A program made the position numbers and the translations under genes. Below are positions 23,746-30,754 of a stretch of 37,035 nt of DNA, piece by piece. The DNA is from an uncultured Opitutales bacterium. Its GTDB lineage: Bacteria > Verrucomicrobiota > Verrucomicrobiia > Opitutales > Intestinicryptomonadaceae. Below the pieces are notes generated by a model. It saw nothing but the letters and a program-made list of their open reading frames with translations. It searched no databases and was not told where the DNA came from. The stretch covers positions 1 through 37,035 of the forward strand of contig URDC01000012.1 in NCBI GenBank assembly GCA_900546565.1. The letters run 5' to 3'. Numbering within the stretch: the first letter of the stretch is position 1; each line of letters begins with the position of its first letter.

Positions 23746-24837
23746 ATGGCTTTCGGCGGAATTTACAAAGGCAAACGGGTTTTGGTTACGGGTCACGCGG
23801 GCTTTAAAGGCTCGTGGCTTGCGCTGTGGCTGAATTTGCTGGGGGCGCGGGTGTTCGGGTATTCGCTGATTCCCGACACCGAAAAGACGGCATACGGGGC
23901 AATGGGCGTTTCGTCGTTTATCGAAAAAGAGAGAATTGCCGATATTTTGGACTGCGCGGCTCTCGAAGACTTTTTCGGCGAAGTTCGCCCCGAGGTCGTT
24001 TTCCACCTCGCCGCGCAGCCGCTTGTCAGGCTTTCATATGCGCAACCGAAGCGCACTTACGAGACCAATGTAATTGGAACTCTCAACGTTTTGGAGGCGG
24101 CGCGAAAGTGCGGAAGCGTTCGGGCGTTTGTAAACATCACAACCGACAAATGCTATGAAAACCGCGAGCGGCCGGAAGGGTATACGGAAGACGAGCCGAT
24201 GGGCGGGTATGATATGTATTCGTCGTCGAAGGGGTGTGCGGAAATCTTAACATCTTCATATAGAAGGTCTTTTTTGTCGCAGGGGGAAGTGTATGCCCTC
24301 GGTTCCTGCCGCGCGGGCAATGTGATAGGCGGAGGCGACTGGTCGAAAGACCGTCTTGTGCCCGACTGCATTAGAGCGTTTTCGGCGGGGGAGACGGTTG
24401 TTATCCGCAATCCGCAGGCGACGCGCCCGTGGCAATTTGTGCTCGAGCCTCTGGCGGGTTATTTGCGTCTGGGCGAAAAGCTTTTAAAAGACGGCGCGAA
24501 ATTCGCGAGCGGGTATAATTTCGGACCCGAGGAAAATTCGGTTGTCCGCGTTTGCGAAGTGGCGCGAAAGGTTGCGGAAGCGTTCGGTTCGGGGCGCGTC
24601 GAAGTCGGCGCGGGCGACGGGTTGCACGAAGCCCAGCTGCTTCAACTAAACAATCAAAAGGCAAAGCGCGAGTTGGGGGTGTATCCCGTATACGATGTCG
24701 ACGAGGCGGTTCGCGAAACCGCCGTGTGGTATCGCGAGAATGCGGCGAATCCGCAAATGCGCGGTTTTTCCGAAGCTCAAATAGAAAAGTTTACGGCTCG
24801 CGCGAACGCCGAAAAATTGGAATGGAGTTTGCAATGA
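23746..24837 (+). CDS. rfbG: CDP-glucose 4,6-dehydratase
   Basis: 363 aa from the ATG at 23746 (also called ddhB). It is an SDR enzyme with bound NAD that makes CDP-4-keto-6-deoxyglucose. The Rossmann loop is 'VTGHAGFKGSW' (14-24), in which the lysine is typical of CDP-glucose dehydratases. 'TTDKCYE' gives the catalytic T-D-K at 133-135, and Y158/K162 form YxxxK in 'MYSSSKGCAE'. It starts 1 nt after the ddhA stop, and its stop overlaps the ddhC ATG by 4 nt. Confidence 0.95.
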   Translation: MAFGGIYKGKRVLVTGHAGFKGSWLALWLNLLGARVFGYSLIPDTEKTAYGAMGVSSFIEKERIADILDCAALEDFFGEVRPEVVFHLAAQPLVRLSYAQPKRTYETNVIGTLNVLEAARKCGSVRAFVNITTDKCYENRERPEGYTEDEPMGGYDMYSSSKGCAEILTSSYRRSFLSQGEVYALGSCRAGNVIGGGDWSKDRLVPDCIRAFSAGETVVIRNPQATRPWQFVLEPLAGYLRLGEKLLKDGAKFASGYNFGPEENSVVRVCEVARKVAEAFGSGRVEVGAGDGLHEAQLLQLNNQKAKRELGVYPVYDVDEAVRETAVWYRENAANPQMRGFSEAQIEKFTARANAEKLEWSLQ

Positions 24838-26195
24838 CAAAGGACGAAATTAGGCTGCAAATGCTTTCTTTGGCGCGGCAATATGCCGAATGCCTCAAAA
24901 ACGAAGCCCCGAAGCGGAAAAACTACATTCCCGCTTCGGGCAAGGATATTGGTGCGGAGGAATTGTCGAATATGATAGACGCCTCGCTTGATATGTGGCT
25001 TACGGCGGGTCGGTTCAACGACGAATTCGAGGAAAAGTTTGCGCAGAAGTTGGGGGTGAAGTTCGCGCTGACGACAAATTCGGGCTCTTCGGCGAATCTG
25101 CTTGCGCTTTCCGCGCTGACATCGCCGAAGTTGGGCGAACGCGCGCTGCGCAAGGGCGACGAGGTGGTTGCCGTCGCGGCGGGATTCCCGACGACGGTGA
25201 ATCCGATTGTGCAAAACGGACTTGTGCCCGTTTTTGTGGACTCCGAAATCGGGACTTACAACATCGATGTCGGGAAAATCGAAGAGGCGATTTCGCCGAA
25301 GACGCGGGCGGTATTTCTGGCGCATACGCTCGGAAATATGTACGATATGGACAGGATTTGCGAAATCTGCAAAAAGCGCAATCTCTGGCTTATCGAAGAC
25401 AGCTGCGACGCCCTCGGGGCTAAGTGGGACGGCAAATATGCTGGAACTATCGGGCACATAGGCACGTTCAGTTTTTATCCTGCGCACCACATAACTATGG
25501 GCGAGGGCGGGGCGGTCGCCACAAACAGCCCTGTTCTGCGCAACATTCTGCTTTCGTTTAGGGACTGGGGGCGCGACTGCTGGTGCAAGCCCGGGCGCGA
25601 CGATACCTGCAAGAACCGCTTCAATATGAAGCTCGGCAATCTTCCCGACGGCTACGACCACAAATACACGTATTCGCACATAGGCTACAATTTGAAGATT
25701 ACCGACTGGCAGGCGGCAATCGCGCTTGCGCAGCTTGAAAAGCTCGATTCGTTCTTGGCGCGGAGGCGCAAAAATGCGGAAGTGCTGATGTCGAAGTTGG
25801 AGCGTTTCGGCGAGTATTTGATTCTTCCGAAAATAGAAGCGAAGTGTTCGCCGTCGTGGTTCGGTTTTTTGATTTCGGTGCGCGAAAACGCGCCGTGGAC
25901 GAAATTCGAAATGGTCGAATATCTCGAAAAACACGGCATCGGAACACGCCAGCTTTTTGCGGGCAACATTCTGCGCCAGCCGATGTTTACGACGGCGGCG
26001 GTTCCCGTCAGAATAGGGGCGGGAGAGTTGAAGCTTTCGAACGAACTTTCCGAAGCCGACTACGCAAAACTTCCCGCAACGGAATTCATAATGAACAACA
26101 CGTTCTGGGTGGGAGTAGCGCAGAATATCGATGAAAACGACGTTCTGCGCACAGCCGAAACAATCGAAAAATTCATTTCGGAGAAGGCAAAATGA
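24834..26195 (+). CDS. rfbH: CDP-4-keto-6-deoxyglucose 3-dehydratase (PMP and [2Fe-2S] enzyme)
   Basis: 453 aa from the ATG at 24834 (ddhC, E1 of the ascarylose pathway). An ATG at 24822 is an in-frame alternative, but the 4-nt overlap and GGAG at 24825 favour 24834. It has the DegT aminotransferase fold, but the PLP lysine is replaced by H218 in 'SFYPAHHITMGEGG', the hallmark of PMP-dependent C3 dehydration. The iron-sulfur ligands show the exact published spacing: C191-x57-C249-x1-C251-x7-C259. The enzyme removes the 3-hydroxyl and needs electrons from a flavin/[2Fe-2S] reductase (DdhD/E3), which is not encoded in this window. The next gene starts inside its last codons. Confidence 0.96.
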   Translation: MTKDEIRLQMLSLARQYAECLKNEAPKRKNYIPASGKDIGAEELSNMIDASLDMWLTAGRFNDEFEEKFAQKLGVKFALTTNSGSSANLLALSALTSPKLGERALRKGDEVVAVAAGFPTTVNPIVQNGLVPVFVDSEIGTYNIDVGKIEEAISPKTRAVFLAHTLGNMYDMDRICEICKKRNLWLIEDSCDALGAKWDGKYAGTIGHIGTFSFYPAHHITMGEGGAVATNSPVLRNILLSFRDWGRDCWCKPGRDDTCKNRFNMKLGNLPDGYDHKYTYSHIGYNLKITDWQAAIALAQLEKLDSFLARRRKNAEVLMSKLERFGEYLILPKIEAKCSPSWFGFLISVRENAPWTKFEMVEYLEKHGIGTRQLFAGNILRQPMFTTAAVPVRIGAGELKLSNELSEADYAKLPATEFIMNNTFWVGVAQNIDENDVLRTAETIEKFISEKAK

Positions 26196-26722
26196 AAATC
26201 TCCCCTCTGGAAATTTCGGGCGCGTATCTTTTGGAATTGGACGAATTCCGCGACGAGCGCGGCGCGTTTGCCCGCCAGTTTTGCCGCCGCGAGCTTGCCG
26301 ATGTCGGGATAGATTTCGACATAAAGCAATGCAATTTATCCAAAAATATCAAAAAGGGTGTGCTGCGCGGAATGCACTACCAGAAAGAGCCGTATCCGGA
26401 AATCAAAATGGTTTCGTGTTTCAGGGGGGCGGTTTACGACGTTTTGGTTGATATAAGGCGCGGCTCGCCGACGTATCTTAAATGGATTGCGACCGAGCTT
26501 TCGGAGGAAAACGGCAAGATGCTTTACATCCCGTCGGGAGTCGCGCACGGGTTTCAGACCCTCACGGATTTTTCGACGGTTTTTTACCAGCTCGGCGAAT
26601 TTTTTATGCCCGAATACTATGCAGGCGCGCGTTGGGACGACCCCGCTTTCGGCATAAAATGGCCCGACTGTCCGAATCGAATAATAAACGAACGGGACGC
26701 GAATTATGAGTTCTGGAAATAG
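26192..26722 (+). CDS. RmlC-fold sugar-nucleotide epimerase, probably CDP-3,6-dideoxy-4-ketohexose 5-epimerase (AscE-like)
   Basis: 176 aa, a cupin of the dTDP-4-dehydrorhamnose 3,5-epimerase family. Catalytic H62 in 'LRGMHYQKEP', partner D169 near the end, 'IPSGVAHGF' with H119, and 'WDDPAFGIKWP' are all present. Compared with Salmonella RmlC, the first tyrosine is kept (Y132) but the tyrosine pair in 'NYYSP' is replaced by phenylalanines (F137, F138). Because it follows ddhC, the likely substrate lacks a 3-hydroxyl, so only C5 would need inversion, as for Yersinia AscE. It overlaps ddhC by 4 nt and the reductase gene by 17 nt. The family is certain; the substrate is inferred from context. 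Confidence 0.85.
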   Translation: MKISPLEISGAYLLELDEFRDERGAFARQFCRRELADVGIDFDIKQCNLSKNIKKGVLRGMHYQKEPYPEIKMVSCFRGAVYDVLVDIRRGSPTYLKWIATELSEENGKMLYIPSGVAHGFQTLTDFSTVFYQLGEFFMPEYYAGARWDDPAFGIKWPDCPNRIINERDANYEFWK

Positions 26723-27620
26723 GCGGATTCTGATAACGGGCGCGGGCGGGCTTATCGGGCGCGAGACGATAAAACCCCTTTGCGAAGCGGGTTTTGAGGT
26801 TTTTGCCGTTTGCCGTTCGAAGGCTGCCGCGGAGGCGGCGCGGTCGGTTGCGGAAGGCGGTCGGGTAAAATTCGCGGAATGTGACTTGTTTGACGAGTCT
26901 GCCTTGGGGGCGGTCTTTGCGGAGGTGAAGCCGCAATATTTGCTGAATCTCGCATGGAAGACGACGGGCGACTATCTTTCGTCGAACCTGAATTTCGAAT
27001 ATTTGCGGGCGGGAATTTCGATGCTCGAACACTTCCGTAAAAACGGCGGGGTGCGGGCGGTCTATGCGGGGACGTGTTTTGAATACAAGTTCAAGGACTC
27101 GCCGCTTGCGGAATCGGACGGGCTTGATGCGGACAAGACGACGTATACGTTCTGCAAGGATACGCTGCGCCGAACCGCCGAATATTTCTGCCGCAAGAAC
27201 TCGATATCGTTTGCATACGGCAGGATATTTTACGTTTTCGGGCGGGGCGAAGACAAGTCGAGGCTGACGGGAATGATTGTGGACAATCTCTCGCAAGGCA
27301 GGGAGGTCGTGATAAAAAGCGGCTCGCTTGTGAAGGACTATATGTATGCCGCCGACATAGCCGCGGCGTTCGCGGCGATAGCAGTTTCAGATGTCTCGGA
27401 CGCGGTCAATGTGTGTTCGGGGCGCGGAATTACGGTTGCCGACTTTGCCCGCAGCGTTGCCGAAAAATTGGGGCGTCCCGAGCTTTTGCGCTTTGAGGAG
27501 CAGCCGTCGAACCAGCCGCCCGCAATAGTGGGCGACAACCGCCGTCTGATTGGCGAAGTAGGTTTTACGCCGAAATACGATTTGTCTTCGGCGTTGGACG
27601 ATATGATTTTTCGGAGGTAA
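26706..27620 (+). CDS. NAD(P)-dependent SDR reductase/epimerase, probable final step of the dideoxyhexose pathway
   Basis: 304 aa, extended SDR. The cofactor loop 'TGAGGLIG' has G12, G15 and G18; the catalytic residues are T123 in 'YAGTCFEYK' and Y147/K151 in 'TTYTFCKDTLR'. 'GRIFYVFGRGED' and 'KDYMYAADIA' are the substrate-side blocks of nucleotide-sugar SDRs. By position it should reduce the C4 ketone after epimerisation, as AscF does to give CDP-ascarylose. A reductase giving paratose or abequose is the alternative, but those routes do not use an RmlC-type epimerase. The start lies 17 nt inside the epimerase gene, implying tight translational coupling. Confidence 0.85.
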   Translation: MSSGNRRILITGAGGLIGRETIKPLCEAGFEVFAVCRSKAAAEAARSVAEGGRVKFAECDLFDESALGAVFAEVKPQYLLNLAWKTTGDYLSSNLNFEYLRAGISMLEHFRKNGGVRAVYAGTCFEYKFKDSPLAESDGLDADKTTYTFCKDTLRRTAEYFCRKNSISFAYGRIFYVFGRGEDKSRLTGMIVDNLSQGREVVIKSGSLVKDYMYAADIAAAFAAIAVSDVSDAVNVCSGRGITVADFARSVAEKLGRPELLRFEEQPSNQPPAIVGDNRRLIGEVGFTPKYDLSSALDDMIFRR

Positions 27621-27654
27621 AATTCCGAACGAATTTTGGAAGGGAAAACAAAAA

Positions 27655-28521
27655 ATGTCCGTAAAAATTTTCTGCATATACCACAAGGCCTCGCGCCTTT
27701 TCGAATCCGAAATATTCGCTCCAATACAGACGGGTTGCGACGGCGCGAAATTCGACCTCGGAATTTTGAAGGACAACACCGGCGACAATATTTCGAAGTT
27801 CAACAAGAATTTCGGCGAGCTTTCGGCGTGGTTCTGGGTTTGGAGGAACTATCTGCCCGCGCACCCCGAAGCCGACTACATCGGCTTTGCCCACTACCGC
27901 CGTTTTATGGATATTTTCGGCGCGGACGTGGACGCGGCAAGGCCGCAAAAGGATATTGCGCTTAAAAAGTTCGAAAAAATCTTCGAATCCTGGCGCGGCG
28001 TGACGCCCGATTTTAAGGGTGCGGACATTCTGCTTTCAAACAGGTTCACGTTTAAAAACACGGTCTTGGAGCAATATGTCGGCGCGGGGCACTCGGTTGC
28101 CGACTACGAGCTGCTTGCGGAAATTGTGCGCGAAAAATATCCCGAATATTACCCGTATGTAGGCGAATATTTTTCGGGGCACGGCGGGTATTTTTGTCTG
28201 AATTTTGTAATGCGGCGCGAATTGTTCGACGCGTATATGAAGTGGGCGTTCGACATTTTATTCGAGCTCCAAAGGCGTTCGGACTGGTCGGGTTTCGACG
28301 GCGACTATGCGAAAATCCGTGTTCCCGCGTATTTGATAGAGCGGTTTTTCAACGTCTGGCTGATGTATCAACAGGCGCAAAAAAATATAAAAATCGCGAA
28401 CAAGAAGTGTTATTTATTGAAGCGCGACCCGACTTTCGGCGAGCGTCTTTTGAAGCCGTTTGTAAAATTTATCCCCTCGCGCAAATTCAGGCACGCGTTC
28501 CGCGACGGTTTCAACCTCTGA
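27655..28521 (+). CDS. DUF4422 protein, predicted capsule/LPS glycosyltransferase
   Basis: 288 aa. The opening 'VKIFCIYHKASRLFESEIFAPIQTG', then 'LKDNTGDNISKFNKNFGELSAWFWVWRNY' and 'YIGFAHYRRFMDIF', match DUF4422 (PF14393), whose members lie in capsule and LPS clusters and are regarded as glycosyltransferases. No DxD of the classical kind stands out. The basic C-terminal tail suggests membrane association. It is the last gene of the polysaccharide operon, 34 nt after the reductase, and could attach the dideoxy sugar or a neighbouring residue. A hairpin with a T run lies 57 nt after the stop. Confidence 0.85.
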   Translation: MSVKIFCIYHKASRLFESEIFAPIQTGCDGAKFDLGILKDNTGDNISKFNKNFGELSAWFWVWRNYLPAHPEADYIGFAHYRRFMDIFGADVDAARPQKDIALKKFEKIFESWRGVTPDFKGADILLSNRFTFKNTVLEQYVGAGHSVADYELLAEIVREKYPEYYPYVGEYFSGHGGYFCLNFVMRRELFDAYMKWAFDILFELQRRSDWSGFDGDYAKIRVPAYLIERFFNVWLMYQQAQKNIKIANKKCYLLKRDPTFGERLLKPFVKFIPSRKFRHAFRDGFNL

Positions 28522-28580
28522 CCTATTGCGGGGTTTATGGGCGCAAAGGCGGCGTTTGCGGCGGTTGCTTTTGGTTGCCG

Positions 28581-28606
28581 CGCGTTGTGTTCAAACGCGG
28601 TGTTTT
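28581..28606 (+). terminator. Probable terminator of the polysaccharide operon
   Basis: Stem CGCGTT (28581-28586) / AACGCG (28594-28599), 7-nt loop, followed by GTGTTTTT (28600-28607). The stem is short, so confidence is moderate. Its position before the convergent cytochrome gene supports it. Confidence 0.5.
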
Positions 28607-28620
28607 TATGTCGGCGCGGG

Positions 28621-30522
28621 TTAGAGGGAGAGGATGTATTCCTGCAAGTCGAGGAGGTCTTTGTCGCTGAGGGTGCTCGTTTTGCCGTGTTTATCCTCCT
28701 TATTGAATTTGCGCAACATATCGAATATGGTTTTGGCCCTGCCGTCGTAGAGGTAGGGGGCGGTGCGCCAGACTTCGCGCAAAGTGGGGGTATCGAACTT
28801 GAAGTTTTTATATTCGTTCAGTCCCGAACCTACGTCGTGGCTTTTCATATCGGTATAATAATCGCCCGTATGGCAATATGAGCACTTCGCCTCGTTGAAG
28901 ATGAACTCGCCGCGCAGGGCTGACTCGGTCAAAGAGCCGTCGTCGGCGAGGTGCGGGCTGGGAATGGGGCGCAGGCTCATAAGGTATTTGTCGATTGCCT
29001 TCGAATCCCTTTCGGGGCGGCGCGTGAACTGGATAAAGCGTATGCCTTTGCGCACGGCCAGCTGTGCCGACTTGCGCACGCCCGTTATCATTGAAGGCGG
29101 CGTGAAGTGCGAAAAGAGCATTGATTTGGACTGTTTCGGGTTGCCGATGCCGTCGTTTAGCAAGTCCCAATTAAGTGCGTCGGAGCGCACCTCGGTATGG
29201 CAGGTTATGCACGAGAGCCATTTTTGGAAGCACAACGAAGCGTCGTGGTAGAAGAGGTCGCCCTTGCGGACTTCGTTGAGAACCTCGTTGCCGCCGATTG
29301 AAATTTTTTTGACGTCGAAATTCGACAAATCTACGGTGTTGAGGGTGTCGGAATAATACATACCGACGAAGGCGCGGTTGCCGACGGCGCAGACGTGGCG
29401 CGGGCCGAATCCGTCGAGTTTGACGCGTTTTTTGATGTTCGAAAGGAATGCCAAGTCGTTGCAGATTGCCTCGGCGACTGTTTGGGGCGTTTTGCTTTGC
29501 GCGTAGGCGGCGGAAATGCGTTTGTGCATTTCGATACGGTCGATAACGCAGATTTCGTGTGTGCCGGATTGGGCGACGACGATTTTTTTTGCGTCGTCGG
29601 CGAGTGTGATTCCGTAGGGGTTTGCGGCCCCCAGCTCGATGTCGTCGATAAGCACTGTTGCCAGTAGGCTGCGGGCTTTGAGGTCGATAATGCTGACTGC
29701 GTTTGTGTTAATCCAGCCGCGTTCGACCTGTGTTGTGGGCACGTTGAAACGCGCGACGATATGGGTGATGTAGGCGAATTTGCCGTCGGGCGAAATTGCG
29801 GCGTCCTGCGCGTTGATTGCGCCGTTTGGCAGGTTGACGGCGGCGACTGTCTGCATTGTTTCGGCGTCGGCGATATTGACGGCGGCGGCGATGTTTTCCT
29901 CGTAGAGTCCGCCCTTTGCCTCGGGCAGCTGGTTGACGATGACGAGCGTTTTGCCGTCGGGCGAGACATCGACCGCGAAGGGGTCGCGAACCGCCTTTGC
30001 TTCTCCGAGTTCTTTAAGTGTTTGGGCGTCGAACTTTTTGACTATGTTTTTAAACTGGTTGCAGATGTAGACGAATTTGCCGTCGGGCGAAATTCTGGGG
30101 GCGCGGGGAAAGTGCCCTACGTCTGCCTGCGCGGTTGTTTTGCCGCTTTCGGCGTCTATTTTCAGCAATTTGCCGTTGAAGCAATAGAGTGTGGCAAAGA
30201 GTGTTTTGCCGTCTTTTGAGATGTCGACGCCGCTTGAAAATGTCGGAAGCGGGATTTTGCTCAGGACTTTTCCGCTTCCGTCGAGTGTCAAAACCGCCTT
30301 GCCCGTTCGCGCCGAGACGGCTATTTTGCCGCCGCCGCAACGGACGAAGTCGGGCGAGAGGTAATATTGTCCGTAATCGGGAATGTCGCCGTAGACTTCC
30401 GCCGACTGTTTGGGCTGTGCCGCGGAAGTATGCGCCGACGCCAAAGCGGCGCAAAGGACGAGAAAGCGCGCGGCGAATTTTATAAGGTGTATGTTTATTT
30501 TGGAAGTTGTAGCAGGTTTCAT
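28621..30522 (-). CDS. Secreted YVTN beta-propeller / di-haem cytochrome c protein
   Basis: 633 aa from the ATG complementary to 30520-30522. The frame is open to 30774 but would run through the purA promoter region. A signal peptide ('FAARFLVLCAALASAHTSAAQ') targets the periplasm. Residues about 40-400 form a beta-propeller with repeated 'SPDGKxxxI' units ('ISPDGKFVYI', 'VSPDGKTLVI', 'ISPDGKFAYI'). The C-terminal third is a two-haem cytochrome like bacterial cytochrome c peroxidase/MauG: C438-x2-C441-H ('CITCH') and C547-x2-C550-H ('CSYCH'), with 'GEFIFNEAKCSYCH' and 'FDTPTLREVWRTAPYLYDGRA' as family marks. It probably transfers electrons to peroxide or oxidises a protein or small substrate. 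The gene stands alone and is divergent from purA. Confidence 0.88.
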   Translation of the reverse strand: MKPATTSKINIHLIKFAARFLVLCAALASAHTSAAQPKQSAEVYGDIPDYGQYYLSPDFVRCGGGKIAVSARTGKAVLTLDGSGKVLSKIPLPTFSSGVDISKDGKTLFATLYCFNGKLLKIDAESGKTTAQADVGHFPRAPRISPDGKFVYICNQFKNIVKKFDAQTLKELGEAKAVRDPFAVDVSPDGKTLVIVNQLPEAKGGLYEENIAAAVNIADAETMQTVAAVNLPNGAINAQDAAISPDGKFAYITHIVARFNVPTTQVERGWINTNAVSIIDLKARSLLATVLIDDIELGAANPYGITLADDAKKIVVAQSGTHEICVIDRIEMHKRISAAYAQSKTPQTVAEAICNDLAFLSNIKKRVKLDGFGPRHVCAVGNRAFVGMYYSDTLNTVDLSNFDVKKISIGGNEVLNEVRKGDLFYHDASLCFQKWLSCITCHTEVRSDALNWDLLNDGIGNPKQSKSMLFSHFTPPSMITGVRKSAQLAVRKGIRFIQFTRRPERDSKAIDKYLMSLRPIPSPHLADDGSLTESALRGEFIFNEAKCSYCHTGDYYTDMKSHDVGSGLNEYKNFKFDTPTLREVWRTAPYLYDGRAKTIFDMLRKFNKEDKHGKTSTLSDKDLLDLQEYILSL

Positions 30523-30754
30523 AGCGTTAAATTCGGTTGTTTGCGGCTGCGGTTTCGGGAGATGGGAAAATCCCGAATCGGCGCGGCGGCTATCGGATGC
30601 GGTGGAAGTCCGAAAAACGCCTCGGCGCGACCGCACACGAATGTGAAATGTTTGGCTGTTTTGCGTATTAGTCAAATAAAAATTAAAAAAGTGTTGTAAA
30701 AAGTCGCGGAACACGCAACATTGAACGGAAGTCAAAAAATGGAGTTTTAATATA

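Noticed and set aside
24777..25934. 385-codon minus-strand frame opposite ddhC
   Set aside because: The basic, Arg/Val-rich product has no motif, and ddhC on the other strand is unmistakable.
22971..27620. Ordinary dTDP-rhamnose operon
   Set aside because: The first gene has cytidylyltransferase rather than RmlA features, and a DdhC with active-site His and iron-sulfur cysteines is present. The RmlC-like gene alone does not make it a rhamnose operon.
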